NCBI RefSeq assembly: GCF_000503775.1
Contig: NZ_KI629782.1
Span: 1,294,045 to 1,358,044, forward strand
Direction of reading: 5' to 3'
Source: Brevibacillus panacihumi W25
Lineage (GTDB): Bacteria > Bacillota > Bacilli > Brevibacillales > Brevibacillaceae
DNA length: 64,000 nucleotides
The notes under the pieces are model-generated. The model had not been told where the DNA came from. It did not search any database and saw only the letters and a program-made list of their open reading frames with translations. The position numbers were made by a program, and so were the translations under genes. The stretch's first letter is position 1. The number at the start of each line of letters is the position of its first letter. Below, in pieces: positions 25,525 to 34,384 of the stretch.

Positions 25525-26496
25525 TTTTTCATTCTTCCGCTGTCCAATTCCTTCCAATTCGGTATAATGAAAAGGCATATAAAGGGTAGGAGGATACAAT
25601 CGTGAGAGAATGGATAGGAAAAATCTTTTTTTGCCTGGTAACCATTATCATCATTGCGGTATTCGGATTCGCTGCTACGTTCATTTCCGTCTTGTCTGGC
25701 GGACAAACCTTTTACATGCCTCTTGTCATCGCGATCACGGCTGCACTGATTCTGTATATCATCATGCTCTTCTTCGCCCCCGGCAAAATACGGATCGCCA
25801 ATCACTCCCTGCTTGGATTTTTCGTTGTATGCGCATTGGCGACCGCCGCATATGAAGCAAATCAAGCCTATCACAACAGCATTCCAACCGTCAGCGAACA
25901 GGATTTTGACTTGTCCGCTTACAAGCCATTCCAGGAGAATACCAAAGCAGTGACGCTTGATCAGCCTGCTACGCTGAGGCTGGAGTCCCCGTTGCCCCGA
26001 TTGGATGGGGCGACCGCGCTCTACCCGCTCTATTCCGCCTTCGCCCAGGCTGTCTATCCAAAGAAGGAATACGATCTCTACGACAGCGAGATAAGTGTCA
26101 ATACGACGCCAAAAGCTTACACGAACTTGATCAATGGCAGTGCTGACTTGATTTTCGTCGCAGGTCCTTCCACGCAGCAATTGGCTATCGCCAAAGAAAA
26201 CGGAGTCGAGCTTAAGCTCACCCCGATCGGTCGGGAAGCCTTTGTCTTTTTCGTCCATGCCGACAACCCGGTCAAAGGACTGACGACGGAGCAAATCCAA
26301 GGAATCTACTCCGGTGCCATAACCAACTGGCAAGAGGTAGGCGGGAAAAATGAACCGATCCGCGCTTTTCAAAGACCGGAGAACAGCGGCAGCCAAACCA
26401 TGCTGCAAAAAATCATGGGCAACCACAAGCTGATGAAGCCGCCCAACGAAGATCGGATCAGCGGCATGGGAGGCATCATCGAAAAAACATCTGATT

Positions 26497-28054
26497 GAAT
26501 CAATTTCATAAATCTAAGCCCTACGGGCTCAAGGGTTTTTGAGCATAGAAAAAGGAGTACCTCCCCAAATCTCTAATAAGTTAAGTGCGACCCAAACTTA
26601 AGAGAATGGAGGATGACTCCCAATGTCCATTATAAGACAAGGAAGCCTGTTTGATATACAAGAATTATTCGACTTAGAACCTCCCCAACGATTTGAAGCG
26701 ATTTTTTCCACCCTTGACATCGATCCGATTCTTTGTGTTATCTCCAAAAAGTCGATCTATGGAGCTCCTACTGAGTTGAATTATGCTGCTATGCTGTATT
26801 CTTTGGTCGCTCGAATCGTAGAACGGATTCCAACCGTGAAAGATTTACGGAAACGGCTTAAACATGACTTTATCTTTCGGTTGGAATGCGGTTTTTTGGT
26901 TTCAGACAGCCTTCCTTCTGAGGCATCGTACTCACGTCTGGTTCAGAAGCTATCTGAAACAACACTTCTCGAGAAGGTTCAAGATACGTTATTGCTCCAA
27001 GCGATTCAAGAAGGGTTCGTGAATGATGAAGCGGTTGCTTTCGATGCGACCCATTTTGAATCTCGTGACCGTGGAGTAGCAAAGGAAAAAAAGCCAAAGC
27101 CGGAACCGAAGAAACGCGGACGTAAAACGAAAGCAGAAAAAGAAATATACGACAAGAAAAAGCAAGAAGAAGAAGCCCAAAAGTCCTTATACGAGAAATC
27201 TATTGCAGCCCAACTGGATGCCCCATTGGAAGAGCTCTTAACCCATGTCCCTTTACAGCCTGACTGGGGAATCAAGAAAAATAGTGAAGGGAAAAACGTG
27301 TTTTGGTACGGATACAAAGCACATCTTGCTGTCGGCACGAAAAGTCAATACATTCTTCGTTCCCTTATGTCCTCTGGAAGTATGAATGATGGGAAAGCGG
27401 CGATTCCTTTGCTCAAAGGAGTTCAGACGATCCTGCCGGATCGTATACATTATGGAATCATGGATGCAGGGTATGACTACAAACCCATTTATCAGCAAAT
27501 CAGTCGAATGGATGCTCACGCTATTATTGCTTACAACAAGCGGAATGAAGGAGAAATGGTTGGGTTCGACCAGCACTTTGCTCCCACATGTGTCCGAGAG
27601 CACTCCTATCGTTACGACAGTTATGATAAAAAGTACAAAACACTGAAATTTGTACGTCCCAAGGAGTGCAAAGACTGTCCACTGGCTCAAGATTCCCTCT
27701 GTCAGAAGGTGTATAAAATTAAGGTCGAAACGGATCTTCGGAAGTATACGGCTCCGGCCAGAGGAACAAAAACGTGGGAAGAACTCTATGACCAAAGAAC
27801 AGCTGTCGAGCGGGTGAATGCCTATTTGAAAGAATTTTTCCAACTGAACAACGTACGCTATCGCACAGGGAAGAGGGCCAAAGTTCATTTTGATTTGGTA
27901 ACTCTTGTTTATAATGCCGCTAAATTAGCCACTGATCGGATTCGTAACGCACTGGAAAACAAGAAGCCAGTCGCGGCTTAGTTTTTAAAAAAGGATAAAG
28001 AAGAGATTGGGGCAGTCTGTATATTTTTAAGATGAGCAATTATGAAATTGATTC
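26497..28054 (+). mobile_element. 1558-bp insertion sequence, IS1182/DUF772 type
   Basis: Perfect 15-bp terminal inverted repeats (GAATCAATTTCATAA at the left, its complement at the right) are flanked by the direct repeat GATT (26493-26496 and 28055-28058). One intact transposase fills the element. The IS is inserted in the PstS-like gene and, with its complete ends and ORF, appears capable of movement. Confidence 0.92.
26623..27981 (+). CDS. Transposase, DUF772 + DDE domain (IS1182-like)
   Basis: This 452-residue transposase has an N-terminal DUF772 domain (YGAPTELNYAAMLYSLVARIVERIPTVKDLRKRLKHDFIFRLECGF). The first catalytic Asp is in FDATHFES, followed by a Lys/Glu-rich linker at about 150-195. 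The second Asp is in GIMDAGYDYKP, a Cys cluster is in CKDCPLAQDSLC, and the Glu is in ERVNAYLKEFFQLNNVRYRTGKRAKVH. All catalytic residues are present. A GGAGG site lies upstream of ATG 26623. Family level (IS1182 versus another IS5-like branch) is by recall of the architecture. Confidence 0.9.
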   Translation: MSIIRQGSLFDIQELFDLEPPQRFEAIFSTLDIDPILCVISKKSIYGAPTELNYAAMLYSLVARIVERIPTVKDLRKRLKHDFIFRLECGFLVSDSLPSEASYSRLVQKLSETTLLEKVQDTLLLQAIQEGFVNDEAVAFDATHFESRDRGVAKEKKPKPEPKKRGRKTKAEKEIYDKKKQEEEAQKSLYEKSIAAQLDAPLEELLTHVPLQPDWGIKKNSEGKNVFWYGYKAHLAVGTKSQYILRSLMSSGSMNDGKAAIPLLKGVQTILPDRIHYGIMDAGYDYKPIYQQISRMDAHAIIAYNKRNEGEMVGFDQHFAPTCVREHSYRYDSYDKKYKTLKFVRPKECKDCPLAQDSLCQKVYKIKVETDLRKYTAPARGTKTWEELYDQRTAVERVNAYLKEFFQLNNVRYRTGKRAKVHFDLVTLVYNAAKLATDRIRNALENKKPVAA

Positions 28055-28374
28055 GATTACAAAAATTATCCTAATGCCATCGGATATTCGTTCCGCTTCT
28101 TCGCCACTGAGATGGTCCAAAACGGAAACATCCGCCTTCTTGAGGTAGATGGGGTTATGCCCAGCAAGGAAACAATCGCGAACAAGACCTACCCGCTCGC
28201 CGCAGAGTTTTATGCCATCACGGCGGGCAGCGAAAACCCGAATGTGCCCAAACTCATCGAATGGATCTTGTCCCCGCAAGGCCAATCTCTCGTGGAGAAG
28301 ACGGGATACACCCCGCTCACGGGATCATAGAGCTGCCAGAAAGCGATTTGCTGGAACCATCAGGCAATCCCGTA

Positions 28375-28438
28375 TTGACTTTAAAATAGGGTACTGCTAT
28401 AAAAATATTGGGTAGCACTCGAAGACCGAGAGTGCTAA
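28375..28438 (+). promoter_or_regulatory. htpG promoter with CIRCE operator
   Basis: TTGACT (28375-28380) and TATAAA (28398-28403) are 17 bp apart. The inverted repeat GTAGCACTC-N9-GAGTGCTAA (28412-28438) matches the CIRCE consensus TTAGCACTC-N9-GAGTGCTAA at 17 of 18 positions with the exact spacer, at about +1 to +27. HrcA is therefore the expected repressor of htpG. Confidence 0.9.
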
Positions 28439-28474
28439 AACTTGACGTCATGTGGATGGAAAGGAGCTATTTCC

Positions 28475-30352
28475 ATGGAAAAAAAGCAGTTTCAGGCTGA
28501 ATCCAAACGGCTTTTGGAAATGATGATCAACTCGATTTACACGCAAAAGGAGATTTTCCTGCGGGAGTTGATCTCCAATGCCAGCGATGCCATCGACAAG
28601 ATCTACTACAAGGCTTTGACCGATCAAAATCTGGTTTTTGACAAAGACAACTACTATATCAAGGTCATCGCCGACAAGGAGAATCGCACCCTGACGATTC
28701 GGGATACAGGGATCGGGATGACCCAGGAAGAACTGGAAAGCCATCTGGGCATCATCGCCAAAAGCGGCTCCCTCGCCTTCAAGAATGAGAACGAAACCAA
28801 AGACGGCCATGCCATCATCGGACAATTCGGCGTCGGCTTCTACTCTGCCTTCATGGTGGCTGACGTGGTTACTGTCATCAGCAAATCCGTCGATTCCACC
28901 CAAGCCTATAAATGGGAATCGACCGGAGCCGACGGTTACACCATCGAGCCTTGCGAGAAGGAAAGCCACGGTACGGACATCATCCTCAAAATCAAGGAAA
29001 ATACAGAAGAAGAAAGCTACGACGAATATTTGGACCAGTATCGCCTGAAAGCGATCATTAAAAAATACTCCGACTTTATCCGCTATCCGATCAAAATGGA
29101 CGTCAGCGGACAGCGCCTGAAGGAAGGCAGCGACAGCGAGTACGAGGAGTACAAGGAAGAACAGCGCATCAACAGCATGGTCCCGATCTGGCGCAAGAAC
29201 AAAAACGAGCTGACCGACGAGGATTACGTGCAGTTCTACAATGAAAAGCGCTACGGATTTGACAAGCCGCTCAAGCATATCCATATCAGCGCTGATGGCG
29301 CCGTCATCTACCAGGCCATCCTCTACATCCCGGAGAGCATTCCGTTTGACTACTACTCCAAGGAGTACGAAAAAGGCCTTGAGCTGTATGCCAATGGCGT
29401 GCTGATCATGAACAAATGCGCCGATCTGCTCCCTGACTATTTCAGCTTTGTGAAAGGGATGGTCGATTCGGAGAGCTTGTCCCTGAACATCTCCCGCGAG
29501 ATGCTGCAGCATGACCGTCAATTGAAGCTGATCGCCAAAAATATCAACAGCAAGATCAAAGGACAATTGCAAACCATGCTCAAAACCGAGCGTGAGAAGT
29601 ATGAGCAATTCTTCAAAGCGTTTGGCAGACAGTTGAAATTCGGCATCTACAACGATTTCGGGATGCACAAGGACACCCTGCAGGATCTCATCCTGTTCAC
29701 GTCCTCCAAAGAGAAGAAGCTCGTCTCGCTCGATGAATACGTCTCGCGGATGCCCGAAGAGCAAAAGTACATCTACTACGCGACCGGCGAATCCGTCGAA
29801 CGCATCGAAAAGCTTCCACAGACCGAACTGGTGGCGGATAAAGGCTATGAAATCCTGTACCTCACCGAAGATATTGACGAGTTCGCAGTCAAGATGCTCC
29901 AGACGTATAAAGAGAAGGAATTCCGTTCTGTATCCAGCAGTGATCTGGGCATCGAAGCTGATGATACGGACAAGGAAGCCAATGAAAACAGCGAAAATCA
30001 GGAGCTGTTCGACTATATGACCAGCCAGCTGTCCGGAAAGGTAACCAAGGTGCGCGCCTCCAAGCGCCTGAAATCCCACCCGGTCTGCCTGACCAGCGAC
30101 GGCGAAATCTCCCTGGAGATGGAAAAAATCCTCAATGCCATGCCGAACAATCCGCAAGTAAAGGCAGACAAGGTGCTTGAAATCAATGTACACCATGAGG
30201 TTTTCCAAGCCCTGAAGGACGCTTATGCCAACGACAAGGAAAAGCTGGCCCTGTATACGTCCCTGCTGTACAACCAGGCGCTGTTGATTGAAGGATTGCC
30301 GATCCAGGACCCTGTAGAATTTACAAATGAGATCTGCAAGATCATGGTGTGA
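28475..30352 (+). CDS. htpG: Hsp90-family chaperone HtpG
   Basis: This cytosolic, ATP-dependent chaperone has 625 residues, the usual length. The GHKL ATPase domain ([43 protein letters not shown]) is followed by the middle domain (residues about 230-500, with [17 protein letters not shown]) and a C-terminal dimerisation domain. ATG 28475 follows AAAGGAG by 8 nt; the longer frame has no site. In B. subtilis htpG is not under HrcA, but here a near-perfect CIRCE covers the transcription start. A strong terminator follows. Confidence 0.96.
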   Translation: MEKKQFQAESKRLLEMMINSIYTQKEIFLRELISNASDAIDKIYYKALTDQNLVFDKDNYYIKVIADKENRTLTIRDTGIGMTQEELESHLGIIAKSGSLAFKNENETKDGHAIIGQFGVGFYSAFMVADVVTVISKSVDSTQAYKWESTGADGYTIEPCEKESHGTDIILKIKENTEEESYDEYLDQYRLKAIIKKYSDFIRYPIKMDVSGQRLKEGSDSEYEEYKEEQRINSMVPIWRKNKNELTDEDYVQFYNEKRYGFDKPLKHIHISADGAVIYQAILYIPESIPFDYYSKEYEKGLELYANGVLIMNKCADLLPDYFSFVKGMVDSESLSLNISREMLQHDRQLKLIAKNINSKIKGQLQTMLKTEREKYEQFFKAFGRQLKFGIYNDFGMHKDTLQDLILFTSSKEKKLVSLDEYVSRMPEEQKYIYYATGESVERIEKLPQTELVADKGYEILYLTEDIDEFAVKMLQTYKEKEFRSVSSSDLGIEADDTDKEANENSENQELFDYMTSQLSGKVTKVRASKRLKSHPVCLTSDGEISLEMEKILNAMPNNPQVKADKVLEINVHHEVFQALKDAYANDKEKLALYTSLLYNQALLIEGLPIQDPVEFTNEICKIMV

Positions 30353-30356
30353 GTCA

Positions 30357-30380
30357 GAATGCGGCAGAAATGCCGTATTC
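30357..30380 (+). terminator. Terminator of htpG
   Basis: GAATGCGGCA/TGCCGTATTC stem (one mismatch) with a GAAA loop followed by nine T. Confidence 0.92.
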
Positions 30381-30525
30381 TTTTTTTTTGACTGGAATTG
30401 TGCGGCTTTTCATCTTTATTAGAAAAAGATGTCATTGCTTGAAGGAATCTGTCGCTCTATCGAGAAAGGCTTATGGTAGGTAAGAAAATTTTGGTAGAAA
30501 GAGTCGAAAAGAGAGGAACGAGTCC

Positions 30526-32322
30526 ATGCGTTACCATACCCCTACTATCTTGGTTGTCGCTTTTTTCTTGGTTTGGCTGCTGCCGCTTCCGATCTCTCAT
30601 GCAGCCACCCATGTCGAGGTGGCCGTTGATCAATTGAATATTCGCAGTGCCCCCGATACAACCACACAGATCGTCGCAACGCTCAACAAAGCAACGCGCC
30701 TGCCCATCGTCACTCAGAAAAGCGGCTGGTCGCAAGTGAAGCTCGCCAACGGCACGACTGGCTGGGTCAACAACAAATATGTCAAGATGATCGATATACC
30801 GCGTACGATCTATCTGAAAAGCACGGTAGAACTGCTGAATGTACGGGCTGAACCGAATGCCACCTCGCAAATCTTGCAAACCATCACGCCAAACGGCACC
30901 TACCTGCAAGTAAAAAAACAAGGGAATTGGGTTCAGATCAAGCTCTCGAATGAAGTCAACGGCTGGGTCAATTCACGTTATATGACTGAAACGGCAGCGC
31001 CTGCTCCGGCTCCGGCGCCTGTCCCAACTCCGTCCCTGCCGGCACCGAACCCAGTGCCTGTCCCAACTCCGTCCCTGCCGGCACCGAACCCAGTGCCTGT
31101 CCCAACTCCGTCCCTGCCAGCACCGACTCCAGCGCCTGTTCCAACTCCGTCTCTGCCAGCACCGACTCCAGCGCCTTTCCCGATTGACGGGCAGGCCGCA
31201 GGTACGCTCACCTTGCAGGAGGGCTATGCGATATTTGCCGCTCCTGATTTTTTGAGTGCTGTCATCGGTGAGCTATACGGCGGAATGGTCTTGGAGCATT
31301 TCGGATACGCCAACGGCTGGTACAAGATTCGCTTCAACGGTGCAGATGCCTACTTATACAAGCCGGAAGCCGCAGCACCACAACAACCGGTCAATCCGTG
31401 GACGCCGAACACTCCCCCTCCCGCTCAGGCAGAAGCCTCCATTCGGGTAAAAAATGCGGACACCAATCTGCGGAGCGGTCCCGGAACACACTATGCGGTC
31501 GTAGGAACGGCTCAACCCGGGCAAACCTTCCCGATTGTGCAGACGGAAGGCGACTGGTATATGATCCGGCTGCCTGACCAATCCACCGCCTACATCGCAG
31601 GCTGGATCGTAGACCAGCTGCACCCGACGAATGGCACTGGCAGTCCCGGAGTCGGGTATAACGCAGGTATGATCGGGAACGAAACGGTCTACATCTATCA
31701 CACCCATAATCGCGAGTCCTGGCGAAATGTCGCAAGGCAAACACAGGGCAGTTCCGTAGATGATCCAGAGATCAACATTACGTTGGTCGGCAAGCGATTA
31801 GGCGAGCTGTTGCAGCAAAGAGGCATCCAAACCATGGTGAATCAGGATGACTTTGCCAAAAGGCTTGCGGAGCAAAAAAAGAGCTTCGCAATGTCCTATG
31901 CGGAATCGTATAATGCGGTTGTGGCAGCAGTGGCCACAAATCCGAATCTGCAGTACATTTTCGATATTCATCGGGATAGCGACGAGCCCCGAAGCAAGGT
32001 AGCGCTTACCTTGAATGGCAAGACGTATGCACGTACGTTGTTTGTAATCGGGACAGCCAACCCGAACTACCACGAGAACAAAAAACTGGCGGACAGTCTG
32101 CATGCCCGTCTGGAAGCGGCATATCCCGGGTTGTCTCGCGGCGTGATTCTCAAGGGCAAGAATGAGGGAAATGGCGAGTATAACCAGTCCTTGTCACAAG
32201 GGAGCCTGCTCCTGGAATTTGGCGGCACCAACAATACGTTGGAGGAATGCTACAACACAGCAGAGGCATTTGCTGATGTACTGGTCAATCATATGTTGGA
32301 ATCTCGCGTCGTTTTCAAATAA
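30526..32322 (+). CDS. Secreted SpoIIP-domain peptidoglycan hydrolase with SH3 repeats
   Basis: This 598-residue secreted protein has a signal peptide ending near SHA/AT at residue 26. Two bacterial SH3 domains (about 30-85 and 95-152; LNIRSAPD, LNVRAEPN) are followed by a Pro-rich linker of four 13-residue repeats, a third degenerate SH3 (about 225-285), a fourth (about 305-365; NLRSGPGTHYAVVG), and a C-terminal SpoIIP domain (VYIYHTHNRESW, IFDIHRDS, NEGNGEYNQSLSQGSLLLEFGGTNNTLEECYNTAEAFADVL). SpoIIP cleaves peptide cross-links and amide bonds during engulfment. The true spoIIP has no SH3 modules, so this is likely a paralogue acting on cell-wall or cortex peptidoglycan. The start follows AGAGGAA. 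Confidence 0.87.
   Translation: MRYHTPTILVVAFFLVWLLPLPISHAATHVEVAVDQLNIRSAPDTTTQIVATLNKATRLPIVTQKSGWSQVKLANGTTGWVNNKYVKMIDIPRTIYLKSTVELLNVRAEPNATSQILQTITPNGTYLQVKKQGNWVQIKLSNEVNGWVNSRYMTETAAPAPAPAPVPTPSLPAPNPVPVPTPSLPAPNPVPVPTPSLPAPTPAPVPTPSLPAPTPAPFPIDGQAAGTLTLQEGYAIFAAPDFLSAVIGELYGGMVLEHFGYANGWYKIRFNGADAYLYKPEAAAPQQPVNPWTPNTPPPAQAEASIRVKNADTNLRSGPGTHYAVVGTAQPGQTFPIVQTEGDWYMIRLPDQSTAYIAGWIVDQLHPTNGTGSPGVGYNAGMIGNETVYIYHTHNRESWRNVARQTQGSSVDDPEINITLVGKRLGELLQQRGIQTMVNQDDFAKRLAEQKKSFAMSYAESYNAVVAAVATNPNLQYIFDIHRDSDEPRSKVALTLNGKTYARTLFVIGTANPNYHENKKLADSLHARLEAAYPGLSRGVILKGKNEGNGEYNQSLSQGSLLLEFGGTNNTLEECYNTAEAFADVLVNHMLESRVVFK
31018..31173 (+). repeat. Four tandem 39-bp repeats encoding a Pro-rich linker
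   Basis: Four units of 39 bp encode PVPTPSLPAPxPx. Units 1 and 2 are almost identical, and so are units 3 and 4. Copy number is likely to vary by slippage, which would change linker length without shifting frame. Confidence 0.92.
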
Positions 32323-32370
32323 AAGCACGATTCTTTTCGCATAACCGTTCGCGAAAAGAATCGTGCTTTT
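32321..32370. terminator. Strong bidirectional terminator
   Basis: A perfect 20-bp stem (AAAAGCACGATTCTTTTCGC and its complement) with a 10-nt loop overlaps the stop codon of the SpoIIP-domain gene and separates it from the convergent dinB-like gene. Confidence 0.92.
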
Positions 32371-32384
32371 TACGTCTGCTAGCG

Positions 32385-32915
32385 TTAAATCCGACTATTA
32401 TGGTCCGTGGCAATCGGTGTGTGATACCAAAATAGTGCATATTCCGTCATCGTGGATGCGTAACCGAGCTGGCGTAGCATGGTCGAAATATTCCCGCGGT
32501 GATAAGTACCGTGATTGACCGTTTGCAGCACAATTTCCGATAATCGAGTGCTGCGCGTTCCGGCGTACGGATTCTCGAGCACAATGGTTTGCTCCAAGTC
32601 GTCCTGGCTTCGGAACCATGCTCTGTATTCTTCCGCTAGTTCAGCAAAGACTTTCGCGAATTCCTCGACAGAGTAATGAAGTGTTTCTTGTTGAAGTGGA
32701 AGGCACTCTTCCAAGGCCTGAGGCATGCTGACACCTCTCAGAACCTGAAGCCAACACTTGTCTACTGTATAAATGTGCGCGAACGCCTCGCCTATGGTGG
32801 GAAACGAGGTGTTTACTTCTTGTTGCAGCACGGAGGACGGGAGCTCTTTGATTCGCCCCAAAAGAGTTTGAGTAGCCCACGAATGGTAGTCGAACATTTG
32901 CACCGGATGATTCAT
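32385..32915 (-). CDS. DinB family protein
   Basis: This 176-residue four-helix DinB/YfiT-like protein has MFDYHSWATQTLLGRIKELP, then SFPTIGEAFAHIYTVDKCWLQVLRG with the first metal His, and TVNHGTYHRGNISTMLRQLG with the other two. The family binds a divalent metal; many members are thiol-dependent S-transferases, but the substrate here is unknown. AAAGGAG lies 9 nt before ATG. It is a single gene. Confidence 0.9.
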   Translation of the reverse strand: MNHPVQMFDYHSWATQTLLGRIKELPSSVLQQEVNTSFPTIGEAFAHIYTVDKCWLQVLRGVSMPQALEECLPLQQETLHYSVEEFAKVFAELAEEYRAWFRSQDDLEQTIVLENPYAGTRSTRLSEIVLQTVNHGTYHRGNISTMLRQLGYASTMTEYALFWYHTPIATDHNSRI

Positions 32916-32977
32916 TTGGATCGTCTCCTTTAAACATTTTGTGTGTTGTTTTTGTTCATGTCCTTATTGTAAAAAAA

Positions 32978-33005
32978 GATGTATGACAACAGTCTGTCAT
33001 ACATC
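32978..33005 (-). terminator. Terminator of the tetR gene at 33066
   Basis: GATGTATGACA/TGTCATACATC perfect 11-bp stem, 6-nt loop, followed by seven T on the minus strand. Confidence 0.92.
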
Positions 33006-33065
33006 CGCATAAAAAGAGGTATTCAGGAATGTTTTTTTCTCCTACATACCTCCTTTATTTTCACG

Positions 33066-33656
33066 CTAGTCCGCTTTGAAGATCGAATCCAAATGATGGC
33101 GCAAAACCCGCTCAATGCGTTCCGGAAGCAGCCTCTGCGACTCCAGCATTGCATGCACCGCAATACCGTCGATGATGGCGTACAACTTCTCCGCCTCTGT
33201 CTCCAGATCCAGCCCTTTTTTCAGCAAATCTTGCTGCTGCAGTTTCGAGAGGATGCTCCGTATCTGAGGGAAAAATCCAACCTGTAACTCCTCCGATTCG
33301 CTCTCCCTGTATTTTTGATGAAAAACAAAGGCGAACCAAACCTCCATCTCGGCCATCCTCTGCTCGTCGACGGGAAGAATCTCCAACAGAATTTGGATCA
33401 CCATCTCTTTCGGACATAGGTCACGCATCTGGACCTCGCGAATTCGCTGTGCCGCCCTTTCCTTTACCAGCTTCATGGCAAACAGCAGCAATTCATCCTG
33501 CGTAGTAAAGTAATGGCGCAGCGCACCCAACGACACTCCTGCTTCCTGGGCAATCTTTCTCACAGTCGCCCCCTTCATGCCCCACCGCAGGATCACTCTC
33601 CATGTTGCCTCAGCGATTTGTTTCCTTCTTTCTTCATGATCAACGATTTTTGGCAT
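33066..33656 (-). CDS. TetR family regulator
   Basis: This 196-residue protein has the TetR DNA-binding domain at residues 8-56 (RRKQIAEATWRVILRWGMKGATVRKIAQEAGVSLGALRHYFTTQDELL) and a helical C-terminal domain of the TetR_C_6/PksA-like kind (MEVWFAFVFHQKYRESESEEL; LYAIIDGIAVHAMLE). It is divergent from the membrane protein gene at 33800. A palindrome in the shared gap is the likely operator, so it probably represses both. Confidence 0.9.
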   Translation of the reverse strand: MPKIVDHEERRKQIAEATWRVILRWGMKGATVRKIAQEAGVSLGALRHYFTTQDELLLFAMKLVKERAAQRIREVQMRDLCPKEMVIQILLEILPVDEQRMAEMEVWFAFVFHQKYRESESEELQVGFFPQIRSILSKLQQQDLLKKGLDLETEAEKLYAIIDGIAVHAMLESQRLLPERIERVLRHHLDSIFKAD

Positions 33657-33696
33657 GTCTTTATTGTAGCAGAGAACAAATCGGGCGACAATTTAA

Positions 33697-33714
33697 ATAA
33701 TACAGTTGTATTAT
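33697..33714. promoter_or_regulatory. Probable TetR operator
   Basis: ATAATACA-GT-TGTATTAT is a symmetric 8+2+8 site between the divergent tetR and membrane-protein genes. It overlaps a TTGTAT that, with TACAAT 18 bp later, could be the plus-strand promoter. Confidence 0.6.
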
Positions 33715-33799
33715 ATAAAAACATCATGTTACAATCTTTTTGTCTAAATCGTTCAGCGAAGTTGCATGTTCTGAAAGTACAAAAAGGTGGGGAGATACT

Positions 33800-34339
33800 T
33801 TGTCATTTGTCGCCTGGATGATCGTCGCCAGTGAGATCGCCTTTTGGGTTGTGATTGTCGCTGGTTTCGTCTTTCGGTACCTTCTGAAAAAGCAGCGACT
33901 CGGTCTAGTCTTGCTCGCGCTCACTCCCGTCATTGACCTGATTCTGCTGCTTACGACCAGTGTGGATCTCTATCGCGGCGCTACCGCTACGCAAGCCCAT
34001 GCTATCGCAGCCGTCTATATCGGCGTCTCGATTGCCTTCGGAAAAAGCATGATCGCCTGGGCAGATGAACGATTCCAATATTACATCGTCAAACAAGGGC
34101 CCCAGCCAGTCAAGCGATACGGTCTGGACCACGCGAAGCACTATTTCAAAAGCTGGGTTCGTCACGTGCTGGCCTATCTTATCGGTGCAGGATTTTTGGT
34201 CATCCTGATCTATCTCGTCCAGGACCCTGCCCGCACGGAGGCCTTGTCAGGCATGCTCAAGCTTTGGACGCTGGTTCTCGGAGCCGACCTGCTCATCGCC
34301 CTCTCCCATTTTATCTGGCCCAAGCGGGCAAAGGCGTAG
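33800..34339 (+). CDS. Multi-helix membrane protein, YmcC-like
   Basis: This 179-residue integral membrane protein has about five helices (for example MIVASEIAFWVVIVAGFVFRYLL, LVLLALTPVIDLILLLTTSVDL, VLAYLIGAGFLVILIYLV). It resembles B. subtilis YmcC, of unknown function, in size and in the opening motif. I chose TTG 33800, five nt after GGTGGGGAG; the longer ATG frame from 33740 runs through the probable promoter region. It is likely controlled by the divergent TetR protein. Confidence 0.7.
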   Translation: MSFVAWMIVASEIAFWVVIVAGFVFRYLLKKQRLGLVLLALTPVIDLILLLTTSVDLYRGATATQAHAIAAVYIGVSIAFGKSMIAWADERFQYYIVKQGPQPVKRYGLDHAKHYFKSWVRHVLAYLIGAGFLVILIYLVQDPARTEALSGMLKLWTLVLGADLLIALSHFIWPKRAKA

Positions 34340-34342
34340 AAA

Positions 34343-34371
34343 AAAGCCAACCGATGCAGTCGGTTGGCTTT
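34343..34371. terminator. Bidirectional terminator
   Basis: AAAGCCAACCGA/TCGGTTGGCTTT perfect 12-bp stem with a 5-nt loop between convergent genes. Confidence 0.92.
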
Positions 34372-34384
34372 CTTCTCGTAATGC

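Larger units (their letters stand above)
25602..28330 (+). pseudogene. PstS-like substrate-binding protein with N-terminal membrane domain, split by an IS
   Basis: The gene starts at GTG 25602, 8 nt after AGGAGG. Residues 1-80 form three membrane helices (FFCLVTIIIIAVFGF ...; MPLVIAITAALILYIIMLFF; HSLLGFFVVCALATAA). A periplasmic-binding domain of the PstS/PBP_like type follows (RLDGATALYPLYSAFAQAVYP; GREAFVFFVHADNPVKGLTTEQIQGIYSG; GSQTMLQKIMG). It is interrupted after EKTSD by the IS at 26497-28054 and resumes at 28055 (NAIGYSFRFFATEMV ... YPLAAEFYAIT ... NVPKLIEWILSPQGQSLVEKTGYTPL). Removing the IS and one GATT restores the frame to about 390 residues. A membrane-anchored phosphate-binding-like role is inferred from homology. 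Confidence 0.88.

Noticed and set aside
28448..30208. Long open frame on the minus strand opposite htpG (586 codons)
   Set aside because: Antisense shadow of a strongly conserved chaperone gene; no start signal and no recognisable motif.
31018..31173. Regular 39-bp repeats considered as a CRISPR array
   Set aside because: The repeats are directly contiguous with no spacers, lie in frame within a coding gene and encode a Pro-rich linker; no cas genes are near.
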